Shown here one piece after another: positions 26,800 to 40,584 of a stretch of DNA of 64,000 bases. The stretch is from Tessaracoccus flavus (lineage in GTDB: Bacteria > Actinomycetota > Actinomycetes > Propionibacteriales > Propionibacteriaceae). A program made the translations under genes and the position numbers. Positions within the stretch are counted from its first letter, which is position 1. Every line of letters starts with the position of its first letter. Below the pieces are notes generated by a model. That model had not been told where the DNA came from. It saw only the letters and a program-made list of their open reading frames with translations, and did not search any database. The stretch covers positions 1,736,001-1,800,000 of the forward strand of contig NZ_CP019605.1 of assembly GCF_001997295.1 (NCBI RefSeq), in the 5' to 3' direction.

Positions 26800-28275
26800 T
26801 AGCCCCAGAGTTCGGAACCGGAGGCGGCGTCGCTCGCGTCGTTCGGCGTCATCCATTGAGACGACGCGCTGGATCTCGTCGTGGAGCGCAAGTCCAAGCG
26901 AGCGACAGAATTGCCGCCGCTCCGCCCCCGGATCCTCGGGCTCCAGCACGACCCGATCGACGATCCCCGCACGGAGCAGGTCGGCTGCCCGAATGCCCTG
27001 CGCGGTAGCCATCTCGGGCGCACGGTCCACCGTCCGGTGGACGATCGCGGAGGCACCCTCCGGGGGGAGCGGCGCGAGCCAGGCGTGCTGACTGGCCACG
27101 ACGACATCGGCCGGCGTGAGGGCGAGCGCGATGCCGCCGGTCCCCTGCCCCATGAGGAGGCTCACGGTCGCCGTCGGCAGCGTGATGAGCTCGCTGAGCG
27201 TGCGGGCGATCTCGGACGCCAGACCGCGCTCCTCCGCCTCCTTGCTCAGCGCCGCCCCAGGGGTGTCGATGACGCTGAGCAGCGGGAGGTTGAGTTCTCG
27301 GGCGAGGCGGATGCCACGCCGCACCTCACGGAGCGCAGCAGGGTCCAAGGGGCGGCCCTGATCGTGACGGTCCTGCCCGACCACGACGCATGGAGCGTCG
27401 CCCCATCTGGCCAACGCCAGCACAGAACCGGGATGGGACTCGCCGTCGCCGGTCCCGTTGAGCATCGTGACGTCCCGCGCTGCGTGCTGCAAAAGCTCGC
27501 GAAGCCCCGGCCTGTCCGGCAGTCGTGTGCGCAGCACCGACTCCCAGGCGGGCACGTCGGGAAGGCGAGGAGTGGCCGCGGGACCCGCCGTACCGACGAC
27601 AGGGCGTTCGGCCACGACGTTCAGGAGACGGTCCAGGTAGCTGGACAGCTCCTCGGGTTCGCAGACGGCGTCGATGACGCCGCGTTCGGCCAGATTGTCG
27701 GACAGCTGCACCCCCTCGGGGAACCGCTCCCCGTAGAGGGCCTCATACACGCGCGGGCCGAGGAAGCCCACGAGCGCTCCCGGCTCCGCCAGAGTGACGT
27801 GGCCGAGGGATCCCCACGAGGCGAAGACACCGCCCATGGTGGGATGTCGAAGGTAGACGAGGTAGGGCAGGCGCTCCTCCTTGTGCGCCATGACGGCCCC
27901 GGCAATCTTCACCATCTGGAGGAACGCCACCGTCCCTTCCTGCATCCGGGTGCCGCCGCCCACGGGCAAGGCGATCAGTGGCAGCCGCTCAGCGGTCGCG
28001 CGCTCGATGGCCCGGGTGAGTCGCTCACCCGCGGAAACGCCGATGGACCCCCCGAGGAAGGCCGGGTCCCCGGCGATGACGGCCACGCGGCGACCGTTGA
28101 CGGTGCCGCAGCAGGCGATCACCGATTCCCGGCGACCGGTGGCCTTGCGGGCCTCTTCAAGCTCCGCGCGGTACGGCTGGACGACGCTCGAATCCGGGAC
28201 GTCGAAATGCCACGGCTCGATGGATCCCGGGTCAAGGATGGTGGCGACGAGTTCGTCGACGCCCGGACGCGGCAC
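26716..28275 (-). CDS. Fused acyl/acetyl-CoA carboxylase carboxyltransferase (AccD-AccA)
   Basis: 519 residues with two crotonase-fold halves. The beta-like half (about 1-250) contains VIAGDPAFLGGSIGVSAGER, ALPVGGGTRMQEG and MGGVFASWGSLGHVTLAEPG. The alpha-like half (about 270-519) contains GQDRHDQGRPLDPAALREVR, LSVIDTPGAALSKEAEERG and LLMGQGTGGIAL. The beta zinc finger is absent. The layout resembles the mycobacterial AccD3 type. It needs a biotinylated AccA3-type subunit not present here. Preferred acyl-CoA is not predictable from this sequence. It lies 6 bp downstream of argH. Confidence 0.85.
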   Translation of the reverse strand: MPRPGVDELVATILDPGSIEPWHFDVPDSSVVQPYRAELEEARKATGRRESVIACCGTVNGRRVAVIAGDPAFLGGSIGVSAGERLTRAIERATAERLPLIALPVGGGTRMQEGTVAFLQMVKIAGAVMAHKEERLPYLVYLRHPTMGGVFASWGSLGHVTLAEPGALVGFLGPRVYEALYGERFPEGVQLSDNLAERGVIDAVCEPEELSSYLDRLLNVVAERPVVGTAGPAATPRLPDVPAWESVLRTRLPDRPGLRELLQHAARDVTMLNGTGDGESHPGSVLALARWGDAPCVVVGQDRHDQGRPLDPAALREVRRGIRLARELNLPLLSVIDTPGAALSKEAEERGLASEIARTLSELITLPTATVSLLMGQGTGGIALALTPADVVVASQHAWLAPLPPEGASAIVHRTVDRAPEMATAQGIRAADLLRAGIVDRVVLEPEDPGAERRQFCRSLGLALHDEIQRVVSMDDAERRERRRLRFRTLGLSLDPPIGRAASGTRWVHREELPGVPGA

Positions 28276-28281
28276 GGCAAC

Positions 28282-30183
<1,902 letters not shown>

Positions 30184-30197
<14 letters not shown>

Positions 30198-31356
30198 CGA
30201 GCAGCGACCCGAGCGCCTCGACGAAACCGCTCAGGTCCTCCGGTGTGGAAATGAGCGGCGGGGCCAGCCGGATGACGTCGGGCCGGGGTGCGTTGATGAC
30301 GAATCCTGCAGTCAGTGCGGCGTCCGCGATCTGCGGTGCCACATCGGCCTTCAGCACCACTCCGAGCAGCATCCCCCGTCCTCTCACGTGGTCGATCAGA
30401 GGATGCGCCAGGGCGGCGACAGCCTCGCGCAGCCACCGGCCGGTGTTCCGGGCGCTGTCGAGCACTCCGGACTCGAGGGCGTCGAGCACGGCATTGCCGG
30501 CCGCGGCCGCGACGGGGTTGCCGCCGAACGTTGTGCCGTGCTGTCCCGGCTGCAGTAGGTCCACGGCCGGACCGGAGGCGAGGCACGCGCCCACAGGGAA
30601 CCCGTTGCCCAGCCCCTTGGCCAGAGTCACGAGGTCAGCGACCACGCCGTCATGACGGTGGGCCAGCCATTCGCCACAGCGTCCCAGCCCTGTCTGAACC
30701 TCGTCGATCCACAGCAGCGCCCCGACCCGGTCGGCGATCTCCCGCGCGTCCCGCAGAAACCCATCCGGTGCTGGAACGACGCCGTTCTCGCCTTGAACCG
30801 TCTCGACGAGGATCGCGGCGGTCTGGTCGTCAGCGTGCGCCCGGAGCGCCTCCGTGTCCCCGAACGGCACAAAGACGACGCCCCCAGGGAGCGGCTCGAA
30901 CGGCTCGCGGTACTTCGCGGTGTGGGTGAGCGCCAAGGCACCCATGGTCCGGCCGTGGAAGGACCCCTCCATAGCGATGACCTTGGTGCGACCGGTCAGC
31001 CGGGTGAGCTTGAACGCCGCCTCGTTGGCCTCCGCTCCAGAGTTGGTGAAAAACACCCGCGTCCGCTCCGCCCCGGTGAGCGCCGAGAGCCGCTCGGCAA
31101 GCCTGATCTGCTGCTCGCTGGCGAAGAAGTTGGACACGTGGCCGAGCCGGCCGAGTTGCTCGGACACAGCGCGGGTGACGCCCGGATGGGCGTGGCCCAG
31201 CGCGTTGACCGCCAGTCCCGACAGCAGATCGAGGTACCTGTTGCCGTCGGCGTCGAACAGATGTACGCCCTCGCCGCGCTCGAAGACCCGCTTCGGGCTA
31301 CCGAACGCGTTCATCATGACGGCCCCGTACCGTGCCGTCAGCTCTTCCTGCGTCAC
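30184..31356 (-). CDS. argD: Acetylornithine aminotransferase
   Basis: 390-residue class III PLP aminotransferase that makes N-acetylornithine from the semialdehyde. Motifs: [38 protein letters not shown], the PLP Asp in [13 protein letters not shown], and the Schiff-base Lys in [14 protein letters not shown]. The GTG at 31356 ([11 protein letters not shown]) was chosen because it overlaps the argB stop as GTGA; the 42 codons upstream read as argB in another frame. Actinobacterial ArgD often also serves in lysine synthesis, but that is not shown here. Confidence 0.95.
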
Positions 31357-32255
31357 CGCTCCCCCTTGATCACCATGGTGCCGATACCTTCGTCTGTGAA
31401 AATCTCCAGGAGAAGGCAGTGCGGCACCCGTCCGTCGATGACGGTCGCGGAGGTGACTCCGCCCTCCACCGCCCTGAGGCACGCCTCCATCTTCGGGATC
31501 ATGCCGGCGTCCAGGGTTGGCAGCATGGCGCGCACGTCGTCGGCTGTGACCTGGGTGAGGATCGAGTCCTCGTCGGGGTAGTTCTCGTAGACGCCCGCCA
31601 CGTTGGTGAGCATGACCAGACGCTTCGCACCCAAGGCGACGGCGAGTGCCGCGGCGGCGGTGTCGCCGTTGACGTTGTGGACCTGGCCGTCCCGATCGGG
31701 CGCGACCGTGGCGACCACAGGGATGCGCCCGGCGTCGATGAGATCGTTGAGTGAGCTGGGGTCGACCGCCTTGACGTCGCCGACGAGCCCGAGGTCGATC
31801 TCCTCATCGTCGACCATCAGCCCTCGCCGCTTCGCCGTGAACAGACCCCCGTCCTCCCCTGACATCCCGACGGCGAACGGTCCGTGTTGGTTGATGAGGT
31901 TGACCAGTTCGCGGCCCACCTGGCCGACCAGCACCATCCGCACCACGTCCATGGCCTCCGGGGTGGTGACCCGCAGCCCGCCCCGGAACTCGGAGTCGAT
32001 GTCCAGCTTGCGGAGCATCGAGGAGATCTGGGGACCGCCGCCGTGGACGACCACGGGCTTGAGTCCGACTCGCCGGAGGAACACGATGTCTTCGGCGAAG
32101 GCCCGTTTGAGCGCATCGTCGGTCATGGCGTTGCCGCCGTACTTGATGACGACGGTCTCGCCCGCGTACTCCGCCAACCACGGCAACGCCTCGATGAGGG
32201 TGTTTGCCTTGGCGATGAGCTCGGGTTGCTGCGGTGAGCGTTTCCTGCTGGTCAT
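31353..32255 (-). CDS. argB: Acetylglutamate kinase
   Basis: 300-residue amino acid kinase. The N-terminal KYGGNAMTD binds ATP phosphates; [31 protein letters not shown] and the C-terminal [20 protein letters not shown] are diagnostic. It phosphorylates N-acetylglutamate and is usually the arginine-inhibited step. The N-terminal extension [20 protein letters not shown] is compatible with the feedback-sensitive hexameric form. It abuts argJ upstream. Confidence 0.96.
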   Translation of the reverse strand: MTSRKRSPQQPELIAKANTLIEALPWLAEYAGETVVIKYGGNAMTDDALKRAFAEDIVFLRRVGLKPVVVHGGGPQISSMLRKLDIDSEFRGGLRVTTPEAMDVVRMVLVGQVGRELVNLINQHGPFAVGMSGEDGGLFTAKRRGLMVDDEEIDLGLVGDVKAVDPSSLNDLIDAGRIPVVATVAPDRDGQVHNVNGDTAAAALAVALGAKRLVMLTNVAGVYENYPDEDSILTQVTADDVRAMLPTLDAGMIPKMEACLRAVEGGVTSATVIDGRVPHCLLLEIFTDEGIGTMVIKGER

Positions 32256-34528
<2,273 letters not shown>

Positions 34529-34589
34529 TTTGGGTCCGACGGGCTCGTTCGATCCCTATATCGTTGCGGCAGTTGATGGAGGTTCGTTG

Positions 34590-35477
34590 ATGAGCGTTGC
34601 GCGTTCGATCCTGTCCCTGATCGTGCTCCTGGCGGCGATGTCGCTGTCTCTGCTGGGGCTCGGGTCGCACTGGGTGGACAGGGTGGCTCGTACCCCTGGG
34701 CCCTTGGCGGACATCGTCGGGCCGCTGGAGCCTGACGGCCAGATCGCCCGTGCCATCAAGGCTGAACTACGATCGGCGGTGCTCGCGCAGCTTCCTGATC
34801 TGTCCGCCGCACCCGAACTGGGCGCGCAGGTGGACGGCCTCATCACACGTGCGCTCGATGATGCGCTCACCAGCGACGAGGCCCAGCGCGCGTGGCGTTC
34901 CTCCCTCGATCTGACCCGGGCGGGGCTGGTTGGGTCTCTAGACGCCGTCCGCCGCGACGGCGCTGACGCCCCGACTGTCTGGTTTGAGCTCTCCCCGTTC
35001 ATCGCGCTCGCGCAGCAGCGGGCGGAGGCCGCGGCGACCGAACCGGTCCGGGCCCAGCTGGCACTGGTGGGTGTACCCGACACGGTGGCGGTGCCGTTGG
35101 GCCGTCCCGACGCCGGGGAGGCGCAGGTTGCCGCCGACGCACTGGGTCTCGCTGGCAACTGGCGGATCTACTACGCGGGGGCACTGGTGCTGGCGGTGCT
35201 CGGCCTGGTGATCGGATCGCGCCGGGGGAGGTGGTGGGCCTGGCTGATGGCGACGGCGGCAGGACCGGCAGCGCTGTTCCTCGCCGCCCGCGCACTCGAG
35301 TTCGTCCGGGTGCCCGTCGCCGACTCCATCGCGAGTTCCCTCCAGGCACGCATCATCACCGGTTCCACCGCGTCGATCTCCGCGTGGATCTCCACGGCCT
35401 ACTACGTCGGATTCGCGGCGTTCGCGCTGGGCGTCATCGGCCTGATCGTCGCCAGCGCCCGCCGCGATCGGTCCTGA
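34590..35477 (+). CDS. Predicted membrane protein of unknown function
   Basis: 295 residues. One N-terminal membrane helix or signal anchor (SILSLIVLLAAMSLSLLGLG) precedes an extracytoplasmic domain of about 150 residues (WVDRVARTPGPLADIVGPLE onward). Three to four C-terminal helices follow (YYAGALVLAVLGLVIG; WWAWLMATAAGPAALFLAA; ISTAYYVGFAAFALGVIGLI). The ATG at 34590 is preceded by GGAGG at 34578-34582; earlier codons in the frame run through the arg operator and are unlikely. It is divergent from argC. Its 3' end overlaps the convergent MFS gene by 44 bp. Confidence 0.75.
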   Translation: MSVARSILSLIVLLAAMSLSLLGLGSHWVDRVARTPGPLADIVGPLEPDGQIARAIKAELRSAVLAQLPDLSAAPELGAQVDGLITRALDDALTSDEAQRAWRSSLDLTRAGLVGSLDAVRRDGADAPTVWFELSPFIALAQQRAEAAATEPVRAQLALVGVPDTVAVPLGRPDAGEAQVAADALGLAGNWRIYYAGALVLAVLGLVIGSRRGRWWAWLMATAAGPAALFLAARALEFVRVPVADSIASSLQARIITGSTASISAWISTAYYVGFAAFALGVIGLIVASARRDRS

Positions 35478-36765
35478 ACCCATCGGAGAAGACGCCATGT
35501 GGCGGCGTCGGCGTCACCTGGGGAAGCAGGTGGACCGCCCACAGCGCCCCCGCCCAACACAGCGCCCCGATGACAGCGCCGGCGGCGGTGATCGGCCAGG
35601 CGAGCGTGACCAGTGACACGAGCGCGGGGGTGAGCAGCCGACCCGACCCGGTGATGGTGTTCCACCGCGCCAGATGCCGGGTCCGGTTGGCTTCCGGGGA
35701 GAGGTCAATGCCCAGCGTCATCAACGCACCTGCCCCGAACCCGTTGCCGAAGGCAATGAGCGCGGCCGACGCGGTGAGCGCAATCAGCGCTCCAGACCGG
35801 GACCCGCCGGCCAGCGTGGCGGTGAGGAGGACGAGCAGACCGTACCCCGCGCCGCTGAAGAAGAGGCACGGCACGATGACGGCCGTGCGCCCGTAGCGGT
35901 CCATGAGCGAGCCCGCCGGGACGAACATCGCGATCTCGACGACCGCGGCGACGGCGAAGATGAGCGAGATCTCGTCGCCGGCCAGGCCGAGCATCGCGCC
36001 CAGCAGCGGGACGATCAGGGGTCGACCCACCCGCGCCATGACGAGCGGGACGATAGCGAGACCGACCATGATCATCGTGACCCCGGCCGTTCGGCGTGGA
36101 TCGTGGGGCGAGTGCTCGACCGGCAGCCGCGCCAGACCGCCCGGCACCTGACGCCGGTTCTTTCGGGCCTCGCCTGGGACCATCCACACAGCGACGAGCA
36201 CCGTCGCCACCGCCATGGCGGCAGCATCGAGGGCCAGGACCCACGCCTCGCCCCCCAGAGCGATGATGCCCGCACCCAGGAGCGGGCCCAGCACCTGCCC
36301 GATCCGCATCATCCCGCCGAACGTGCTCATCCCTCGGGCGCGGAGCTCGGGCGGCAGCGCGGCGCCAAGGTAAGCCTGGCGGCCGATCACCCAGACCTCC
36401 CGCGCCACCGAGGAGACCAGCAGCGTCGCGACGAAGCCGAGCTGGTGGCCGAGCGTGGGTCCATCGGCGACGCCGTCGCGGGCGATCAGGAACGCCCCCG
36501 TCTGCGTCAGCGTGACCACTGAACCGGTGGCGATCATCGCCCGCCGCTCCCCCACTATCGTCATCGCCAGCCCCAGCGGGATGGGTCCGAGCACTCCCAC
36601 CACGCCGGAGATCATCGTCAGTGCAGCGGCGGCGGGAACCGAGAAACCCAGTGACAGCGCGATCAGCGGAATGACGGGCATCGTGGCCATCATCCCCATC
36701 GACTGGGCCAGGGTCGGGGCGTAGACGGGCCCGACCAGAGACCTCAGGACCGCTCGCGACTTCAC
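35434..36765 (-). CDS. MFS transporter
   Basis: 443-residue major facilitator protein with about 12 hydrophobic helices. The N-terminus is YAPTLAQSMGMMATMPVIPL, and a motif-A-like loop is seen as GERRAMIATG. PAGSLMDRYGRTAVIVPCLF is the second-half equivalent. Drug or metabolite export is typical, but no substrate can be named. The last 44 bp overlap the convergent membrane-protein gene. A divergent S66 peptidase gene begins 37 bp upstream, and they may share regulation. Confidence 0.85.
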   Translation of the reverse strand: MKSRAVLRSLVGPVYAPTLAQSMGMMATMPVIPLIALSLGFSVPAAAALTMISGVVGVLGPIPLGLAMTIVGERRAMIATGSVVTLTQTGAFLIARDGVADGPTLGHQLGFVATLLVSSVAREVWVIGRQAYLGAALPPELRARGMSTFGGMMRIGQVLGPLLGAGIIALGGEAWVLALDAAAMAVATVLVAVWMVPGEARKNRRQVPGGLARLPVEHSPHDPRRTAGVTMIMVGLAIVPLVMARVGRPLIVPLLGAMLGLAGDEISLIFAVAAVVEIAMFVPAGSLMDRYGRTAVIVPCLFFSGAGYGLLVLLTATLAGGSRSGALIALTASAALIAFGNGFGAGALMTLGIDLSPEANRTRHLARWNTITGSGRLLTPALVSLVTLAWPITAAGAVIGALCWAGALWAVHLLPQVTPTPPHGVFSDGFRTDRGGRWRRSGR

Positions 36766-36801
36766 CGGACAACCCTATGCCGCCGGGCTAGCATCAGGCA
36801 G

Positions 36802-37857
36802 ATGGCAAGCCCGCACCGTCCCGCAGCACCCCCGAAAGCACGACCGGGCGACAGGATCGCCGTGCTGTCGACGTCTTTCGCCGCGCCAGCCGCCTATCCG
36901 GCCGTCCACGAGCAGGCACTACGGAGGCTGAGAGAGGTCACTGGGCTCGAGCCGGTCGAGTTCCCCACGACGCGGGCGCACAACCCGTCTCCCGAAGCAC
37001 GGGCGGCCGACATCAACGCGGCTTTCGCGGATCCTTCCATCCGCGCCATCCAGGCCGTCGTCGGCGGCGACGACCTCATCACCGTGGTGCCCCACCTCGA
37101 CGCGGACGCGGCGCTGAACGACCCGAAGCCCTTCCTGGGGTATTCCGACAACACCCACCTGCACAACTGGCTGTGGCACCTGGGCATCGCGAGCTACTAC
37201 GGGGGCAGCACCCAGGTCCACCTCGGGCCCGGCCCCGACGTCGATGAGATCCACGCGCGCTCACTGCTCGCCGCGCTCATGAAGGGCGGCGCCATCGAGC
37301 TCACCCGCCCCGGACGATCCGAGGACTTCGGGCACGACTGGGCCGATCCGCGTGCGCTGACCGCTGAGGGGGACCGACGCCCCACGGAACCCTGGGTCTG
37401 GCTCGGGCCGCGTCGCGCGGTCAGCGGCCGAACGTGGGGCGGCTGCCTCGAAGTTGTGGTCGACATCCTTGCCGCCGGACGCTTCGAACTCGGCCCATCC
37501 GCGCTGGCAGGCGGAATCCTGCTCGTCGAGACCAGCGAGGAACTACCGTCGGCGACCCGCGTGCACCGGTATCTACGTGCCCTCGGCGAACGCGGACTGC
37601 TGAGCCACGTGGCCGGTGTGATGGTGGCCCAACCGCCGGTCTCCAGCTTCGACGACCAACCGGACGACGAGACGCGTACCCGGCGCCGCGCTGAGCAGGC
37701 CGACGCCGTCGAGCGGGTGGTGTCGCGGTACTGCCCGCACGCCGTGGTGGTGATCGGCGTGCCGTTCGGGCACACCAGGCCTCAATGGATCGTGCCGTAC
37801 GGAGGCCGGATCACCGTGGACGGAATGGGGCGCCAGGTGACCGCCGACTATCTGTAG
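36802..37857 (+). CDS. S66-family peptidase (LD-carboxypeptidase / MccF-like)
   Basis: 351 residues. The N-terminal domain begins RPGDRIAVLSTSFAAPA; the nucleophile Ser115 sits in GYSDNTHLHNW, preceded by VVGGDDLITVVPHLDADA. The C-terminal half contributes LLVETSEELPS and VVIGVPFGHTRPQWIVPYGG (catalytic Glu and His). S66 members either cut the L,D-peptide bond of recycled murein tetrapeptides or inactivate microcin C-type inhibitors (MccF). The GGDD and YSDN forms are more MccF-like. Which role applies here is not decidable. Confidence 0.88.
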   Translation: MASPHRPAAPPKARPGDRIAVLSTSFAAPAAYPAVHEQALRRLREVTGLEPVEFPTTRAHNPSPEARAADINAAFADPSIRAIQAVVGGDDLITVVPHLDADAALNDPKPFLGYSDNTHLHNWLWHLGIASYYGGSTQVHLGPGPDVDEIHARSLLAALMKGGAIELTRPGRSEDFGHDWADPRALTAEGDRRPTEPWVWLGPRRAVSGRTWGGCLEVVVDILAAGRFELGPSALAGGILLVETSEELPSATRVHRYLRALGERGLLSHVAGVMVAQPPVSSFDDQPDDETRTRRRAEQADAVERVVSRYCPHAVVVIGVPFGHTRPQWIVPYGGRITVDGMGRQVTADYL

Positions 37858-37866
37858 GGCTCACGC

Positions 37867-38934
37867 TCAGATCGCGACGAAGGGAGCGCTCAGCCACCCG
37901 CCCAGGGGACGTTCGGCTCTGACACCGGGCTCCTCGCTGGGCGCGAGATCGGTCGTACCCGCCAGCAACTCCTCCAGTAACACCCGCAACTCGAGCGTGG
38001 CGAGCGGTCGACCGGGGCAGACGTGGGGGCCCGCCCCGTAGACCAGGTTGGCCGCGGCGTTCCGTTCGGGCGCGTAGCGATCCGGATCACCGAACACGGC
38101 TGGATCTCGGTTCGCATCGGTCCACTCCACGGTCAGCTTCTCCCCTGCCCGGACCGGGCACCCGCCCACGGTCGCGTCCCGGGTCGCGCGGCGACGGTTG
38201 CTGACGAACGGGTCGTCGATCCGCAGGAGTTCGTCGATGGCGGCGTCGAGCCGGGCGGGATCGCCCACCCTGTCACGGACGTCCGCCTCGATCGCCGGGT
38301 CCGTGGCGATCTGGTGCACGACGACGCCGACGCACAACGCGAGCGACGTCAGATCCCCTCCGGTCCAGTTGCGCAGGATCGACACGATCTCCTCGTGGGT
38401 GAGGGCGCGGCCGTCGACCGTCTCGCGAAGAAGTTCGTCTGTGACGTCGCGCGGTGCCTCGTCGAGCCGGTCGAGCCGCGGTGCTGCGACCCTCCTGATA
38501 ATGGCGTCGAACCGTTCGGCGACCTCGCGGGTGCGGTCCAGCTCCCCCGACCGGGTAGCCCGGGCGTTGTCGATCACCCAGTCGATGAGTTCTCCCTCAA
38601 AGTCCTGGGACCACCCGAGCCACGCCAACATCGCGTCGACGGAGAAACTGATCCCCAAGCCCCGCACCGCGTCGATGCTCTCGCCGCGTGGTAGCTCGCC
38701 CACCAGCCGACGGGCGACACTTCTCACCTGCGGCTCAAGCTCGGCCATCCGGTGCTCGCTGAAGTATGGGTCCAGGATCTCGCGGAAGCGCTCGTGGTCC
38801 GCGCCGTCAAGGTTGTTGGGGACCTGGAGGAAGCGCGACACCTTGCTTGAGTAGGTGGCGGGATCCTCCACCACCTTGAGCACCTCGGCGTGCCCGGTGA
38901 CGCGGAGTTGGCCGTCGATTCGGTGAGCTGTCAT
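37867..38934 (-). CDS. Cytochrome P450
   Basis: 355 residues, shorter than the usual 400. The heme Cys306 lies in GAGPHVCPGRPLA; the I-helix is LRNWTGGDLTSLAL; ExxR is ELLR in AIDELLRIDDP. The shortness comes from the N-terminus, which begins MTAHRIDGQLRVTGHAEVLK. The catalytic core is complete, so it may still be functional. It lies 10 bp downstream of a TetR gene on the same strand, forming a likely two-gene operon. The redox partners are not local. Substrate unknown. Confidence 0.9.
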   Translation of the reverse strand: MTAHRIDGQLRVTGHAEVLKVVEDPATYSSKVSRFLQVPNNLDGADHERFREILDPYFSEHRMAELEPQVRSVARRLVGELPRGESIDAVRGLGISFSVDAMLAWLGWSQDFEGELIDWVIDNARATRSGELDRTREVAERFDAIIRRVAAPRLDRLDEAPRDVTDELLRETVDGRALTHEEIVSILRNWTGGDLTSLALCVGVVVHQIATDPAIEADVRDRVGDPARLDAAIDELLRIDDPFVSNRRRATRDATVGGCPVRAGEKLTVEWTDANRDPAVFGDPDRYAPERNAAANLVYGAGPHVCPGRPLATLELRVLLEELLAGTTDLAPSEEPGVRAERPLGGWLSAPFVAI

Positions 38935-38944
38935 GACCTCCAGC

Positions 38945-39490
38945 CTAACGACCGCAGATGCCGCGGATCATCAGGCCCAGGCCCCACTCGAAATCGCGCT
39001 CCGAGGCTGCCTCGTCCGGGGCAGTGGCCACGGAGAGCTGGGCCAACTGGAGCCGCGTCTGCTCGCCCGTGACATGGCCCAGGATGAAGTGGAGCAGCGC
39101 CGCCATCGTCGCGTCGGGCTGCTGCAATCCCGCGGCGATCAGAGCCTCTCGCCCTTCCAGGCAGGGGTCTACCTCGCCGAGGCCGAGGACCTGGGTCGAG
39201 GCCACTAGCTCGGCCGCATCGCGATGGGTCAGCAGCACACTGCGCAGCCCCCTGCCCCAGAGCCTGAGTGTCTCCCCCGGATCACCGGGGGTGGACACGG
39301 CCGGGCGCTCCGCGAGGATGTGGTCGGCCACCGCGGCCAGGAGGGACTGCTTGTTCGGCACGTGGTAGTACAGCGCGCCGGCCTGCACGCCGAGGGAGTC
39401 CGCAACACGGCGCATCGTGAGGTCGGCGAGGCCGTAGTCATCCAGGATCGCAAGTGCCGCCCCGACGATGGCCTGCTTGGTCAGAGCCAT
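38945..39490 (-). CDS. TetR-family transcriptional regulator
   Basis: 181 residues. The N-terminal TetR HTH reads MALTKQAIVGAALAILDDYG followed by LTMRRVADSLGVQAGALYYH and VPNKQSLLAAVADHIL. The C-terminal ligand domain is unlike well-known subfamilies. It is upstream of and probably co-transcribed with the P450 gene, so control of that operon is likely. A short palindrome, GACCGGTC, at 39545-39552 in the divergent gap could be part of an operator, but the evidence is weak. Confidence 0.9.
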   Translation of the reverse strand: MALTKQAIVGAALAILDDYGLADLTMRRVADSLGVQAGALYYHVPNKQSLLAAVADHILAERPAVSTPGDPGETLRLWGRGLRSVLLTHRDAAELVASTQVLGLGEVDPCLEGREALIAAGLQQPDATMAALLHFILGHVTGEQTRLQLAQLSVATAPDEAASERDFEWGLGLMIRGICGR

Positions 39491-39579
39491 AGGCTACTCC
39501 CCGTGTGGAGGCGGAGATGGTCAGGCACGGGCCTCAGCCTAGACGACCGGTCTTGCCTCGGCGCACGTAGGATCGTCGG

Positions 39580-40167
39580 GTGCGTGACTTTCACAAGCCT
39601 GTCCATCGTCCTGCCGACGTGCTCGAATCCCTTCGTGGCGCGGGTGACCCGGCCGAACTGAGCAGCCTCGCCAACGACACGGCGGCGGCGCTGCTGGGCC
39701 GGGTCCGCGAGTCCGAGGATCCGGACATGGTGGACAGGGTCATCGCCTACGCCGACCGCAACGGCGTCGACGACGTCGCGGAACTCTGGGCCTCAGCGCC
39801 AGCCGCCAGCCTGCCGGGGGCGATGTGGCGCCTGTACCTGCTCCGGCATGCTGTGGTGACGAACCCGGAGGCCACCGGGTACCGATTCCGTCGCGGTCTC
39901 GAGGTGGACGGCGGCGTTCATCAGGCGATCGCGGGTAGCCGATCCGCACCGACGCCGGACCAGGTCGCAGATCTCGCCACGACCATCCTGCGCGGCGCCT
40001 TCACCGGCGATTTCGCCGACGCCCTCGAGCGCGCGTCAGCGTTCGCACGGGTCCTTGCCTTCGGCAGCTCTGACATCGACGATCACCGCCAGGCCAACGG
40101 CTACGACGGGATCGCCGACGAACTGCGTGGTTCTGCCCGCCTCTGGCGAGAAGGGCAGCTTCACTAG
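39580..40167 (+). CDS. Conserved hypothetical protein
   Basis: 195 residues, soluble and mostly helical, beginning with GTG (VRDFHKPVHRPADVLESLRG). Codon use matches the neighbours, and the protein has no membrane segment or recognised catalytic motif. The repeating helical pattern (LANDTAAALLGRVRESED; MVDRVIAYADRNGVDDVAEL) suggests an alpha-solenoid or adaptor-like fold. It is divergent from tetR. No function assigned. Confidence 0.7.
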   Translation: MRDFHKPVHRPADVLESLRGAGDPAELSSLANDTAAALLGRVRESEDPDMVDRVIAYADRNGVDDVAELWASAPAASLPGAMWRLYLLRHAVVTNPEATGYRFRRGLEVDGGVHQAIAGSRSAPTPDQVADLATTILRGAFTGDFADALERASAFARVLAFGSSDIDDHRQANGYDGIADELRGSARLWREGQLH

Positions 40168-40350
40168 CGGCACCGTCAGGGATAGGAATTTGGAGGTTTG
40201 GCCGATCTCGCTACACTCGGAATCTGCCGGGCCGCGGTAACCCCGGGCTCCACTATTTGCCGCTACGAGCGGCCCTGCGCCGAGAGGCGTTCTGCGGCCC
40301 GGCCTGCAACTTTCCGATCACCGCCGATCCGAAGACCAGCAGCGAGACCC

Positions 40351-40575
40351 GAACGCCGACGCTCACCCGGAAACGCCACCGCGTAGACGGAAACGCCAAC
40401 TCGCAGACGCAAACGCCAACGGGCACACGGAAACGCCAACGGACAGCCCGGAACGCCGACGGCGCTCAGCGAGACCTGCGATATATCAGGGGCATCGCTG
40501 AGCATCGCCGGCGAGTACCGATGTCAGTTGGCGTTCGGCTCTGCCTGTTGGCGTCGGCGCAGCCTGTCGGCGTCG
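40351..40575. repeat. 20-bp tandem repeats in opposing arrays
   Basis: Six copies of a core (A/G)AACGCC(A/G)AC or close variant start at 40351, 40371, 40391, 40411, 40431 and 40451, exactly 20 bp apart. Three copies in reverse orientation (GTTGGCGTTC-like) start at 40527, 40547 and 40566. Between the arrays an inverted repeat GCTCAGCGA / TCGCTGAGC (40464-40472, 40495-40503) could form a hairpin. The array lies between convergent genes. The rest of 40168-40584 holds nothing recognisable. Confidence 0.8.
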
Positions 40576-40584
40576 GGGACCGCC

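Noticed and set aside
26641..26830. T-box riboswitch for tyrS
   Set aside because: No TGGNACCGCG or other T-box landmark; only a long-range inverted repeat is present.
40351..40460. Possible CRISPR array
   Set aside because: Repeat core is only about 10 bp at 20-bp spacing, far shorter than CRISPR repeats and spacers, part of the array is inverted, and no cas genes are present.
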